Below are positions 19,445 to 28,482 of a stretch of DNA of 41,624 nucleotides, piece after piece. The position numbers and the translations under genes were made by a program. Source of the stretch: Veillonella rogosae JCM 15642 (lineage in GTDB: Bacteria > Bacillota > Negativicutes > Veillonellales > Veillonellaceae); NCBI RefSeq assembly GCF_002959775.1, contig NZ_PPCX01000003.1, positions 1-41,624 of the forward strand, given 5' to 3'. The notes under the pieces are model-generated. The model ran no database searches and had not been told where the DNA came from. It was given only the letters and a program-made list of their open reading frames with translations. Each line of letters begins with the position of its first letter. Positions within the stretch are counted from its first letter, which is position 1.

Positions 19445-19518
19445 TATAACAGTCCAGCCTAGTGGGATAGGCATGCGAGCTGTGGTGAAGCACTCGCATG
19501 GACACTGTAAGGGTTATA
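19445..19518. repeat. Three-way-junction-like dyad after the DUF4367 pair
   Basis: Starting right after the stop, an outer helix (AACAGTCC with GGACACTGT) encloses two hairpins: GCCT-AGTGGGAT-AGGC (19457-19472) and ATGCGAG with CTCGCAT (19473-19499). This is more structure than a terminator needs, and a true terminator follows. Confidence 0.45.
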
Positions 19519-19524
19519 TAAGAA

Positions 19525-19556
19525 GCGGCTCCTCTCATGAGGGGCCGTTTTAGTTT
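19525..19556 (+). terminator. Terminator after the DUF4367 pair
   Basis: GCGGCTCCTC-TCAT-GAGGGGCCGT is followed by TTTAGTTTT. Confidence 0.8.
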
Positions 19557-19572
19557 TGGTATGCAAAAATTT

Positions 19573-19591
19573 CATAATGAAAATCATTCTG
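19573..19591. promoter_or_regulatory. Fur box
   Basis: CATAATGAAAATCATTCTG matches 15 of 19 positions of the classical Fur consensus GATAATGATAATCATTATC, including the full ATAATGA and AATCATT cores. It lies about 100 bp upstream of the first permease gene and 38 bp before a TATAAT at 19630-19635. Iron-dependent repression of the five-gene ABC operon is the natural reading. The exact promoter geometry is not certain. Confidence 0.72.
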
Positions 19592-19676
19592 ATATAGCTA
19601 TACGGATATATAGAAATGAGAATAAATGTTATAATATAAACAGGGCTATTTTGTGATAAAGAAGGCAGGTGATGTG

Positions 19677-20627
19677 TTGTATCGATTAATATTGCAACGT
19701 TTAGCAAGTATTGTAGGTATTTTATTGGTGGTTACTATCGGTACATTTGTATTGATAAAATTATCTCCTATCGACCCTGTGTCGATGAAGTATAATCTTT
19801 TAGGGGCTACTCCTGATCCCGTTGTGGTTGCACAGATACGAGAGCAGTTAGGGCTCAATGATCCTTGGTGGCAGCAATACTTACGTTGGTTAGGTCAAAT
19901 TGTACAAGGAGACTTTGGTGAGTCTATTCTGTATGCTTTGCCAGTGGCTACGATTTTAGGTGGTGCCTTACCGAATACATTAGGTCTTGTATCGTTAGCA
20001 CTTGTTATAGGTATCGCTGTAACTGTCCCTCTTGGTATATTAGCTGCAAAATATCAGGATTCTTGGGTGGATCATGGTATCCGTTTAGTTACGTTTTTAG
20101 CTTTAGCTATCCCGGGTTTTTGGGTAGGCCTACTGCTATTGTATCTATTCGGTGTCAAATTACAGCTCGTATCTGTGACCAATACAAAGGGCTTTGCTGC
20201 CTATGTATTGCCTGCAGTTACCCTTGCTTTGTGGATCTGTGGTCTCTACATTCGTCGATTGCGCAATGCCATTTTGGAAGTATCTCGTCAGCCTTTTGTG
20301 CAAGGGGCTCGCGCTTTGGGGCTACCTGAGTGGATGGTGTATACCCGTTATATCTTCCCCCATGTAGGCCTTATGTTATTGCCCATGATGGGGGTAACGA
20401 TGGGTGCCATGCTAGGTGGATCTGCTGTTATTGAAATGGTATTCGCCATAAAAGGCTTTGGTTACATGATGGTGCAAGGCATTATGGCTCGCGATTATGT
20501 TTTGATGCAAGGCTACATTATTTGGATTACTATGGTGTTCATCGTGATTAATATTATTATCGATGTTTTGAGTATTTGGCTAAATCCAAAACGAAGAGCC
20601 GCTATAAAAGGAGGCTCCTATGAATAG
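19677..20627 (+). CDS. ABC transporter permease, nickel/peptide (NikB/DppB) type
   Basis: This is an inner-membrane permease of about 316 residues with six predicted helices. It starts YRLILQRLASIVGILLVVT, has the LSPIDPVS loop typical of DppB/NikB proteins, and carries an EAA-type cytoplasmic loop near VQGARALGLPEWMVYTRYIF that docks the ATPases. I favour TTG 19677 (or GTG 19674) over GTG 19653 because the helix-1 context fits family N-termini and AAGGCAGGTGAT precedes it. It is the first gene of the Fur-box operon and overlaps the second permease by 8 bp. Confidence 0.85.
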   Translation: MYRLILQRLASIVGILLVVTIGTFVLIKLSPIDPVSMKYNLLGATPDPVVVAQIREQLGLNDPWWQQYLRWLGQIVQGDFGESILYALPVATILGGALPNTLGLVSLALVIGIAVTVPLGILAAKYQDSWVDHGIRLVTFLALAIPGFWVGLLLLYLFGVKLQLVSVTNTKGFAAYVLPAVTLALWICGLYIRRLRNAILEVSRQPFVQGARALGLPEWMVYTRYIFPHVGLMLLPMMGVTMGAMLGGSAVIEMVFAIKGFGYMMVQGIMARDYVLMQGYIIWITMVFIVINIIIDVLSIWLNPKRRAAIKGGSYE

Positions 20628-21429
20628 ACGAAAGCCTTACACTTTATATGCTATGTTGGTATTAGCAGCTCTATGGATTGTATTTTTCCTATGTGCTCCT
20701 TATATAGCACCATTTGATCCGGAGACGACTAGTGTGGCAGACCGCTTACAAGACATAAGCAGTACTCACTTATTAGGTACTGATCAGTTAGGGCGAGATG
20801 TTTGGTCTCGCATCCTCTATGGCGGTAAAGCTTCGTTAGGCATTGCTTTCACCATTATCGGTATCAGTGGTGCTATCGGTATCGTTATTGGCGGATTGGC
20901 AGGATTCTCTACACCGCGTATCGACCGTTGGTTATCTCGCTTAATTGATTTGGTACTAGGGTTTCCGAATATGGTTATTGCCATTGCTTTCATCGGTATT
21001 ATGGGGCCAAGCATTACGAATGTCATCCTGTCCCTGTGCATTACTAAATGGGCAGAATATGCCCGTATCACGAGAGGCCTCGTACAGATTGAACGCCATG
21101 CAGAGTATATTACCTTTGCTCGCATGTCGGGTGCTTCGAACCTACGAATCCTGAGTCGATATATTTTGCCGAATGTATTGCCTCCATTATTAATTGTTAT
21201 TATTCAACATCTAGGGGAGACTATCATCTTGGTAGCGAGTTTCTCACTTATCGGCATCGGTGTACAACCGCCAGATCCAGAGTGGGGCGCTATTTTGTTG
21301 AGCTCCCGAGATTTTCTACAAACGGCGCCGTGGCTGTTAATTTATCCAGGGCTCGCCATTTTTATTACTGTTGTTTTATTTAACTATATTGGCGATGCGT
21401 TGCGCGATGCTCTCGATGTATCTCGCTAA
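20620..21429 (+). CDS. ABC transporter permease, nickel/peptide (NikC/DppC) type
   Basis: The 269-residue second permease has the usual DppC N-terminus, a helix followed by APFDPETTSVADRLQDISST and the conserved HLLGTDQLGRDVWSRILYGG. The EAA loop is ITFARMSGASNLRILSRYILP. The RBS AAAGGAGGCTCC lies inside the end of the upstream permease gene, so the two are translated together. Confidence 0.9.
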   Translation: MNRRKPYTLYAMLVLAALWIVFFLCAPYIAPFDPETTSVADRLQDISSTHLLGTDQLGRDVWSRILYGGKASLGIAFTIIGISGAIGIVIGGLAGFSTPRIDRWLSRLIDLVLGFPNMVIAIAFIGIMGPSITNVILSLCITKWAEYARITRGLVQIERHAEYITFARMSGASNLRILSRYILPNVLPPLLIVIIQHLGETIILVASFSLIGIGVQPPDPEWGAILLSSRDFLQTAPWLLIYPGLAIFITVVLFNYIGDALRDALDVSR

Positions 21430-21497
21430 CCGCGCTGTGTATAGATGTTTATGTTGAAAGCCTTTTTCACAGAGGCGATGTTCAAAAAGGAGAAGTT

Positions 21498-23021
21498 ATG
21501 AAACGTTGGTTATTAGCGTGTCTAACTATGCTGTGCATGGTAGCTCTCTTGGTTGGTTGCGGTAGCGATACGGCTAAACAAGGCAAACAAGGGAAGCATA
21601 TGAATGTTGGTTTATATTGGTTTGGTGAAACATTAGACCCAACTCACGAGTGGGATGCGTGGACCTTGACTCGTATCGGCGCTGGTGAAACATTGGCAAC
21701 GGTAACACCAGATATGAAATTTACTCCACAATTAGCAGACTCTTGGGAAAATGTGGACCCTACAACATGGAAATTCCACATCCGTGAAAATGTAAAATTC
21801 CATAATGGTACTCCAATGACGCCACAAAAGGTTAAAGAGTCTATCGAGTACACAATGAAACAAAGTGCTCGTTCCGCGAAAGCTGTTAAAATCGAGTCCA
21901 TCACAGTAGATGGTCAAAACTTGATTATTAAAACGACAGAACCTAATGGTTCCTTGTTATCTAGCTTAACTGAACCAGCGTTCGTTATCATGGACACTGC
22001 AGATCTTAAGGATGTAGCATCTAAACCAGTTCTTACAGGTCCTTATAAAATCACTGCTTTCACAAAAGGTGAAACAATCGAACTTGCTGCCTTCGCAGAT
22101 TACTGGGGTGGCAAACCAGGTCTTGATACTGTAACAGTAAAAGATATCGAAGATAACAACAAACGCGCTATGGCGTTACAATCTAAAGACGTTGATGTAA
22201 TCCAAAAAGTGGACTCTGCTAACCGCAGCTTGTTCAAAGATGGCTTCAACATTCAAGACGTTGCAGGCGTTCGTGTGCTCATGTTGAAATTGAACCATAC
22301 TGAATTATCTCCATTACATGACAAAGCTGTACGTTCCGCTATTGCTCATATCATTAACTACGATTCTATGGCGAAAATCATTGGTAACAGTTCTACACCA
22401 GGTGCGGCTCCATTCCCACCATCTGCTAATTTAGGTTTTGATTCTATCGCTAATAAACCGATGACAGATGTAGCTAAAGCCGACCAACTTTTGACTCAAG
22501 CTGGCTATGCTAAAAATGCAAACGGTATCTATGCTAAAGATGGTAAAGAATTGGCTCTAACTCTTGCTATTTGGGGTAAAGACACAAGCTTATACGAAGA
22601 AATTCAACAAGAATTGAAACAAGCTGGCATTGCAGTAACTCTTAAAAAATTACAAGGCCCTGGTGAAGTAGATACACTTGGTACAGATGGCTTTGATATG
22701 GTAGAACGTGCTGTGGTTACTATGTCTACAAATGACCCATACTGGTACCTCAGCTTGTTCTACAAAACTGGTGCTAAAGCAAACGTTGGTGCTTACTCCA
22801 ACCCTCAAGTGGATGCATTAATCGATCAATTGTCCGTAACATTTGATCAAAATGCACGTGCTAACGAAGCTAAACAAGCGCAACAATTGCTAGTTGATGA
22901 CGTAGCAGATATCTACTTGATGTATCCAAGTGCAACTGTTGTATCCACTACAAAAGTTAAAAATGTACCAGTACATCCAATCGATTACTACTTATTAACA
23001 AAGGATTCTACTATTGAATAA
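21498..23021 (+). CDS. Nickel/opine/peptide ABC transporter substrate-binding lipoprotein
   Basis: The 507-residue SBP_bac_5 protein is a lipoprotein: signal MKRWLLACLTMLCMVALLVG with lipobox LLVG-C21. The mature protein begins with YWFGETLDPTHEWDAW and has ETLATVTPDMKFTPQLADSW and TTWKFHIRENVKFHNGTPMT, a pattern closer to NikA/CntA-like metal or metallophore binders than to oligopeptide binders. Nearby His and Trp residues could contact such a ligand. With the Fur box upstream, uptake of a chelated metal is likely. RBS AAAAAGGAGAAG. Confidence 0.82.
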   Translation: MKRWLLACLTMLCMVALLVGCGSDTAKQGKQGKHMNVGLYWFGETLDPTHEWDAWTLTRIGAGETLATVTPDMKFTPQLADSWENVDPTTWKFHIRENVKFHNGTPMTPQKVKESIEYTMKQSARSAKAVKIESITVDGQNLIIKTTEPNGSLLSSLTEPAFVIMDTADLKDVASKPVLTGPYKITAFTKGETIELAAFADYWGGKPGLDTVTVKDIEDNNKRAMALQSKDVDVIQKVDSANRSLFKDGFNIQDVAGVRVLMLKLNHTELSPLHDKAVRSAIAHIINYDSMAKIIGNSSTPGAAPFPPSANLGFDSIANKPMTDVAKADQLLTQAGYAKNANGIYAKDGKELALTLAIWGKDTSLYEEIQQELKQAGIAVTLKKLQGPGEVDTLGTDGFDMVERAVVTMSTNDPYWYLSLFYKTGAKANVGAYSNPQVDALIDQLSVTFDQNARANEAKQAQQLLVDDVADIYLMYPSATVVSTTKVKNVPVHPIDYYLLTKDSTIE

Positions 23022-23781
23022 ATCTGATTGTATCGTATTTGATAATGTATCGATTTCATACGGTTCGGAGCAAGCAGTACGGAATGTATCCTTCTCTGTG
23101 CCTACTGGTGAGGTCTTTGCCATCGTTGGTGAAAGTGGCTCTGGTAAATCTACGTTAGTTCGCGCTGCCTTTGGCATGTTGAAACAAGCTAGTATTAGTG
23201 GTCAAATCCTTTTAAATGGTACAGATGTTTCTACCTTGAAGGCTAGTGATTGGCGACAATTGCGGGGCACCAAGATCTCTATGATCTTTCAAAATCCTAG
23301 CGCCTATCTAAATCTAAATCGCACCGTAGAAAATCACTTCAAGGATTTATTCCGTGCTCATGGTGAAAGCTATGAAATAGCTCGCGTCATCGACATGTTG
23401 AAGTTAGTTCATCTCAATGATGGCGAGCGTATCTTGCAGTCCTATCCGTTTCAACTGAGCGGTGGTATGCAACAGCGACTAGCTATAGCTTTAAGTCTTA
23501 TCTTAAAGCCTAGAATCGTATTTGCTGATGAACCAACTAGTGCCTTAGACATGCTCGTGCAAGCCTCTGTATTGGACCTTATGAAAGAGGTAACACAAGC
23601 TCTTGGAGCAACGGTGATTATCGTAACTCATAATATCAAGTCGGCCGCACGAATTGCCAATAGCATTGGCGTTATGAATAAGGGACAGCTCGTTGAAGTA
23701 GGCTCCACCGAAGAAGTTATGGCATGCCCAAAAGATGAGTATACTCGTATTTTGTTAGATTCTGTAATGAAAGTGGTGTAG
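23014..23781 (+). CDS. ABC transporter ATPase 1 (NikD/DppD type)
   Basis: This 255-residue ATPase has Walker A GESGSGKST, signature LSGGMQQR, Walker B IVFADEPTSALD and the H-loop IIVTHN. The start is TTG 23014, which overlaps the end of the binding-protein gene by 8 bp and follows AAAGGA. NikD/DppD proteins usually have a C-terminal region of about 70 residues shaping the substrate class; here it is short, as in NikD-like members. Confidence 0.88.
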   Translation: MNKSDCIVFDNVSISYGSEQAVRNVSFSVPTGEVFAIVGESGSGKSTLVRAAFGMLKQASISGQILLNGTDVSTLKASDWRQLRGTKISMIFQNPSAYLNLNRTVENHFKDLFRAHGESYEIARVIDMLKLVHLNDGERILQSYPFQLSGGMQQRLAIALSLILKPRIVFADEPTSALDMLVQASVLDLMKEVTQALGATVIIVTHNIKSAARIANSIGVMNKGQLVEVGSTEEVMACPKDEYTRILLDSVMKVV

Positions 23782-23782
23782 T

Positions 23783-24523
23783 ATGATTCAACTCGAGAAT
23801 ATCTGTAAACAATATACAAACCACAATCATACGGTCCGCGCTGTAGATAACGTATCCTTTTCCGTGGCTCCCAATGAACGGGTAGGTATTGCTGGTGGTA
23901 GTGGTTCTGGTAAAAGTACATTGCTCAGGATGATTGCTATGCTAGAAAAACCTACATCTGGCATCTTGCGACTCTTTGGTGAGGAAATCCATTCCATTCA
24001 AAATCATACAGAAATATATCGTTCTATGCAGATGATGTTCCAAAATCCCTTGGCGGTGATTCCGCCTAGAATGAACTTAGAAGCATTTCTCTTAGAGCCG
24101 TATATCAACTATGGGCTTATGGATATAGCCGCTGCAAAGGAAGATATCCGCAAATGGATTAAACATGTAGATCTACCTGAAACTATTGTTCAGAAATATC
24201 CTCATGAAGTAAGTGGTGGTCAGCTGCAACGGTTGGTACTGGCAAGGATTATGTTGATGCATCCAAAACTAGTACTCTTTGATGAACCTACATCAGCCCT
24301 TGATGCGGTGAATCAAAAACTAGTGTTAGACCTATTACAAAAACTCCATTCGGAACAACCCTTCGGCTACGTATTCGTCAGCCATGACATCGGACTATTA
24401 CAAGCCGTAACAGACCGAATCATCGTTATGAAAGATGGGCAAATCGTAGAAACCATCGAATCAAAACGACTTAAAGAAGCGGTACACCCATATACAAAAT
24501 CACTTGTGGAAGCAAGTTTATAA
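23783..24523 (+). CDS. ABC transporter ATPase 2 (NikE/DppF type)
   Basis: This 246-residue second ATPase has Walker A GGSGSGKST, signature VSGGQLQR, Walker B LVLFDEPTSALD and H-loop FVSHD. It starts one base after the stop of the first ATPase gene with only a weak RBS, which suggests translational coupling. It completes a full two-permease, two-ATPase, one-receptor importer. Confidence 0.88.
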   Translation: MIQLENICKQYTNHNHTVRAVDNVSFSVAPNERVGIAGGSGSGKSTLLRMIAMLEKPTSGILRLFGEEIHSIQNHTEIYRSMQMMFQNPLAVIPPRMNLEAFLLEPYINYGLMDIAAAKEDIRKWIKHVDLPETIVQKYPHEVSGGQLQRLVLARIMLMHPKLVLFDEPTSALDAVNQKLVLDLLQKLHSEQPFGYVFVSHDIGLLQAVTDRIIVMKDGQIVETIESKRLKEAVHPYTKSLVEASL

Positions 24524-24525
24524 AG

Positions 24526-24602
24526 AAAAGCCCCTGTTTGGATATGCTATTTTTACTGGAGAACCACTAAAGGTGGTACATATCAATCAGGGGCTTTTAT
24601 TT
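24526..24602 (+). terminator. Terminator of the ABC operon
   Basis: The stem AAAAGCCCCTG (24526-24536) pairs with CAGGGGCTTTT (24588-24598), followed by ATTTA. A small hairpin ACCACT-AA-AGGTGGT lies within the 51-nt loop. Confidence 0.75.
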
Positions 24603-24733
24603 ATAAAACATATGATATAATGATAAATTGACACATCGGTAATTCGCAATATGTGAATGTGAAAATATAATTCAGTCATCATCTAGATGTATATCGTATA
24701 AAATTCCTATAGTAATAGGAGAAAGAGGCTATA

Positions 24734-25933
24734 ATGGCACAACATAACTTAACAGATACAATTACATTTCGTCGTGGTTTAACGATTCCTAACCGCATTG
24801 CCTTGGCTCCGATGCAAAGTCAATCTGCATTAGAGGGTGGCTATGCAAGTAATGATACGATTCGTTATTACAATCATCGTTCTAAGGCCGCAGGCCTATT
24901 GATTACTGAGTTCCATTATGTTAGTGAAAGTGGTGGCCCAGCATACATGCCTGGCTATCCATCTCAAATGGGCATTTACTCTGATGTTCACTTAGAGGGA
25001 GCAAAGAAAATTGCACAAGCTTTGAAGAAGGATGGTAATAAAGCAGTTATGCAAATCCATCACGGTGGTCGCATGGCGATTGGTCGCTTTATCAACCATC
25101 AAGACGTAGTAGCGCCTAGCGACTTACAACGTAAGTTCCCTGTTCGTGCTCTTACTGAAAGTGAAATTAAAGAGATCATTGCAGACTTTGGTCGTGCTAC
25201 AAAACGAGCTATTGAAGCTGGCTTTGATGGCGTAGAAATTCACGGTGCTAATCACTATTTATTGCAACAATTCTTCTCTGTATTAACAAACCACCGTACA
25301 GATAAATGGGGCGGCTCTTTAGAAAATCGCATGCGCTTCCCATTAGCCGTTGTGCGTGAAGTAAAACGCGTTGTAGCAGAAGCGGGCGCACAAAACTTTA
25401 TCATTGGCTACCGCTTGAGCCCAGAAGAAATTCACGGTACAGATATTGGTTATACCTATAAAGAATCCCTTCAACTCGTAGAGGCTATTGTAAAAGAAGA
25501 GTTAGATTACATCCACTTATCCTTATGGGGAGGCTATGACTCCAAACCAGAAGGTGCAGATCAATCCTTTGGCTCTTTATTTAAAGCAGCTCTCGATGAC
25601 GAAACAAAGCTTATTATTGTAGGCAATATCTTCAGCGAAGAAGCGGCTCGTGATGCCGTAGAAAACTACACTGATATTATTGCAGTAGGCCGTGGTACTT
25701 TGGTAGATCCTGAATTTGGTCATAAAATCATGAACGGTAAAGGCGATACCATCGTTCGCGAAGTAACACCGGAACATGTTCCAAACATGCACCTTACACC
25801 AGGCCTATTTGAAGCCTTCACACGTACCGACTCCTTGGGCTTGCCACCATTACCAGGTGCAGAAACCATTTACGACCAACATAGAGGTACATACGATAAC
25901 CATCCACTAGCAATTCTATATGCGGAACAATAA
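24734..25933 (+). CDS. NADH:flavin oxidoreductase, old yellow enzyme family
   Basis: The 399-residue FMN-dependent TIM-barrel enzyme probably reduces activated double bonds using NAD(P)H. Family features are IPNRIALAPMQSQ near the N-terminus, VMQIHHGGRMA, FDGVEIHGANHYLLQQF with the substrate-binding His-Ala-Asn, and WGGSLENRMRF. The FMN phosphate site is in LIIVGNIFS with AVGRGTLVDPEF. Length fits the single-domain class without the 4Fe-4S extension of enoate reductases. RBS AGGAGAAAG. Monocistronic. Confidence 0.9.
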   Translation: MAQHNLTDTITFRRGLTIPNRIALAPMQSQSALEGGYASNDTIRYYNHRSKAAGLLITEFHYVSESGGPAYMPGYPSQMGIYSDVHLEGAKKIAQALKKDGNKAVMQIHHGGRMAIGRFINHQDVVAPSDLQRKFPVRALTESEIKEIIADFGRATKRAIEAGFDGVEIHGANHYLLQQFFSVLTNHRTDKWGGSLENRMRFPLAVVREVKRVVAEAGAQNFIIGYRLSPEEIHGTDIGYTYKESLQLVEAIVKEELDYIHLSLWGGYDSKPEGADQSFGSLFKAALDDETKLIIVGNIFSEEAARDAVENYTDIIAVGRGTLVDPEFGHKIMNGKGDTIVREVTPEHVPNMHLTPGLFEAFTRTDSLGLPPLPGAETIYDQHRGTYDNHPLAILYAEQ

Positions 25934-26085
25934 AAACAAAACATTAACTAAATTAGTAAATAATGTTAGTAAATAACCTCGTAAAATAAATACAGATTGT
26001 AAGTAAAATTTTTAGTTAAATAATCGAATCACAATACATAAAACTATACACCCATAAATAACTTGTGAAGGCAAGTTTGTAAAAT

Positions 26086-26136
26086 AAGAGGCTGTAGCAG
26101 AATGCAATAATAACGTATTCTGCTAAAGCCTCTTTG
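26086..26136 (+). terminator. Long hairpin terminator after the OYE gene
   Basis: AAGAGGCTGTAGCAGAAT pairs with ATTCTGCTAAAGCCTCTT, about 17 of 18 positions. The remainder of the 327-bp gap (25934-26260) is AT-rich with no supported gene. Confidence 0.8.
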
Positions 26137-26260
26137 CTTATTATATTTTGTTTATTACTTTTATAAATTAATTATGCTTATATATGCAGGGATTTTTGTT
26201 TTTGTGTAGAAATATATAAATAAGATGAAGGGAGTGTATTAGTATTTAGGAGGTATTGTT

Positions 26261-27337
26261 ATGGAATTCGAAGGTCTTATTAAATCACATGTGCAACGGA
26301 TTAAAACTTTAAAAAATGATATTTTGACAGAAGAGGCAACAAAGACATCCCTTATTATGCCGTTCTTTAGAATTCTTGGGTATGATGTATTTAATCCAAA
26401 TGAATTTATGCCAGAGTTTGTAGCAGATGTGGGACTTAAAAAGGGAGAAAAAGTTGATTATGCAATCAAGCTAGACAATGAGCCTGTTATCTTAGTTGAG
26501 TGCAAATCAATTAATGAAAAACTGGAAAAACATGACTCTCAACTATATCGTTATTTCGGTACAACAACAGCTAAGTTTGCTATTCTTACAAACGGTATTG
26601 TATATAGATTCTATACAGATATTGATGAAGTTAATAAGATGGATGAAGCGCCATTTTTAGAAATTAATCTATTAGAACTACGTGATGAGCAAATTGCAAA
26701 GTTACAGCATTTTACAAAAGAAAAATTTGATCGAGATGCTATTTATGATTCGGCAGAAGGCTTAAAAAATGAGGCTCAGATTCGACAAATTATTAAAGAT
26801 GAAATAGAAAATCCTAGTGATGAATTAGTTAAATTTATATTGGGTAAAGGTGTTTATAATCGAGTAAAAACACAGGCTGTTATTGAAAAATATACTCCTA
26901 TTGTAAAAAATGCCTTTGATTATATTATAAAAGAAATGCTTAGTAAAAAGATTGAGACTGCTTTTGCAAATACAGAGCCTGTCTCAACAACAGAGTCTCA
27001 AGCTGATAATGAAGATACAAATATTAATGATGAAGTAGAGAGTAATATTGTTACAACAGAAGAAGAACTTGAAGCATATTACATTGTAAGAGCAATTCTT
27101 AGTAAATATATTGATGTAGAACGAATTTCTTATAGTGATAAAGAAAGTTATTTTGCAATAATCTTAGATGAGCGTATTACTAAATGGTTATGTCGAATCT
27201 ATATTAAAAAGAATAAGAAATCTATTGCTATTGTTGAAAATGGTGAAAAAATAAAATATACAATTGAAAATATTAGTGATATCTATGGGTATGCAGATAA
27301 ACTTGTTCAAAGATTGCAAGCACTAGATATGAAGTAA
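26261..27337 (+). CDS. Solitary type I restriction R-subunit N-terminal-like nuclease protein
   Basis: The 358-residue protein has an HsdR N-terminal-like PD-(D/E)XK domain in residues 1-150. The visible core is FFRILGYDVFNPNEFMPEF, then K.DYAIKLDNEPVILVECK with the D and ExK catalytic residues, then YFGTTTAKFAILTNGIVYRFYTD. No helicase motor follows. A glutamate- and threonine-rich linker (about residues 236-265) joins a second small domain of unknown type. It may be a defence nuclease or a DNA repair protein. It is AT-richer than the metabolic genes nearby, which hints at acquisition. RBS TAGGAGGTATT. Confidence 0.75.
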   Translation: MEFEGLIKSHVQRIKTLKNDILTEEATKTSLIMPFFRILGYDVFNPNEFMPEFVADVGLKKGEKVDYAIKLDNEPVILVECKSINEKLEKHDSQLYRYFGTTTAKFAILTNGIVYRFYTDIDEVNKMDEAPFLEINLLELRDEQIAKLQHFTKEKFDRDAIYDSAEGLKNEAQIRQIIKDEIENPSDELVKFILGKGVYNRVKTQAVIEKYTPIVKNAFDYIIKEMLSKKIETAFANTEPVSTTESQADNEDTNINDEVESNIVTTEEELEAYYIVRAILSKYIDVERISYSDKESYFAIILDERITKWLCRIYIKKNKKSIAIVENGEKIKYTIENISDIYGYADKLVQRLQALDMK

Positions 27338-27405
27338 GTAAACAAATTTATTACTATATTGTTGCTATATTTATCATAATTTGAAGATTAAGCAGAGAGA
27401 GTCTT

Positions 27406-27861
27406 ATGAATACTTTAAATAATATTTTAGATAAGGTGGAGGAAGCTTTAAATAAGTTATATGAAAAGGACCAATATTTGATTCATTCTGAAAAGAATAA
27501 TCATGTTAGTGAACGATCTATTACTCATAAATTGGGCGCATATCTTACGCCCTTATTTGAAGAGTATGATGTGGATTGTGAGTATAATAGATTTGGTTAT
27601 GAGGGTAAATTTGTTGAAAAACTAAAGCAGAATGTAATACCAGATATTATTATTCATAAGAGAGGTAAACGTAATAATTTTATTGCGATAGAAGTAAAAA
27701 CTTGGTGGAATAAATCTAAAGTTTCGGCTGATAAAGATAAATTGACTGAGCTTACAAAGTCTAAATATAATTACGAATATGGTATTAGTCTAGTTATAAA
27801 CAAAAGTAGAGATAAAGTATCTAAAGTGATTTTTTCTAAAGGAAAAGAACTTAAGATTTAG
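27406..27861 (+). CDS. Small PD-(D/E)XK nuclease-like protein
   Basis: This 151-residue protein has a compact restriction-like fold. The active-site pattern is VIPDIIIHKRG followed by NNFIAIEVKTWWNKS, giving the D and ExK residues, preceded by ERSITHKLGAYLTPLF and CEYNRFGYEG. It lies 68 bp after the HsdR-like gene in the same direction, and both share the nuclease core class without sequence identity I can see. The two may form an operon. Its target is unknown. RBS AGAGAGTC is weak. Confidence 0.7.
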   Translation: MNTLNNILDKVEEALNKLYEKDQYLIHSEKNNHVSERSITHKLGAYLTPLFEEYDVDCEYNRFGYEGKFVEKLKQNVIPDIIIHKRGKRNNFIAIEVKTWWNKSKVSADKDKLTELTKSKYNYEYGISLVINKSRDKVSKVIFSKGKELKI

Positions 27862-27870
27862 TATCTAGAA

Positions 27871-27900
27871 AAAAGAGACTCCTTTATTGGAGTCTCTTTT
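27871..27900. terminator. Bidirectional terminator between convergent genes
   Basis: A perfect 12-bp stem, AAAAGAGACTCC and GGAGTCTCTTTT, with T-rich sequence on one side and A-rich on the other serves both the nuclease gene and the minus-strand gene that ends at 27911. Confidence 0.88.
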
Positions 27901-27910
27901 TCTTCGATTT

Positions 27911-28255
27911 CTAAATTTCCGCTTTCAAATCAATAACGTTTTTACATGCTACGCAGCTAGGGCAGTCGCAGAATTCTGCGCCTTCTGCTTTGATGTCTTT
28001 AGCGTGTTGTAATAGGTTAGCTGCGCCTTCTGAGCCAAGGATTTGTGTAGCGAGTTCAGAGCCTGCAAAGCCGATTGTTTCGTCGATAAGCGCAATATTT
28101 TCTTCTGCTACGGATACGAGTTGTTTCGTGAGTTCTTCTTGTTTAGGTGTACCTTCTGCATTAATCCAAGATTGAGCGAATTCCTTTACTGTTTCATTGC
28201 TTGTAGGTGCATCTAATAATGCTTGTACGAGTTGTGTTAATTGTGTATGTGTCAT
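27911..28255 (-). CDS. Uncharacterised small protein with Cys cluster
   Basis: I do not recognise a named family for this 114-residue protein. The first 90 residues are predicted mainly helical and soluble (MTHTQLTQLVQALLDAPTS at the start). The end carries CDCPSCVACKNV, a CxCxxCxxC arrangement able to bind zinc or an iron-sulphur centre. The start at 28255 follows CAAGGAGATT. It stands alone, convergent with the nuclease pair. A role in redox or metal sensing is only a guess from the cysteines. Confidence 0.7.
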   Translation of the reverse strand: MTHTQLTQLVQALLDAPTSNETVKEFAQSWINAEGTPKQEELTKQLVSVAEENIALIDETIGFAGSELATQILGSEGAANLLQHAKDIKAEGAEFCDCPSCVACKNVIDLKAEI

Positions 28256-28448
28256 GATAATCTCCTTGATATAACTAGTAAATATGAGTTTGGAAAGATG
28301 CACTTACTATCATATGAGCACCTGTTCGTTTTTATAAGTTCATTATAGCACCTACAATAATTTTGAATAGTAGAATGATTTGCGATAGATACTATCAAAT
28401 AGAATAGATTTATGATAATAACTGGTATAAATTTTTTGGGGAATAGAA

Positions 28449-28473
28449 AAGAGGAATGCTTTCACATTCCTCT
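28449..28473 (-). terminator. Terminator of the DinJ/YafQ-like operon
   Basis: AAGAGGAATG and CATTCCTCTT form a perfect 10-bp stem 10 bp past the toxin stop. On the minus strand it is followed by a short T-rich stretch. Confidence 0.75.
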
Positions 28474-28482
28474 TAAGCTTAG

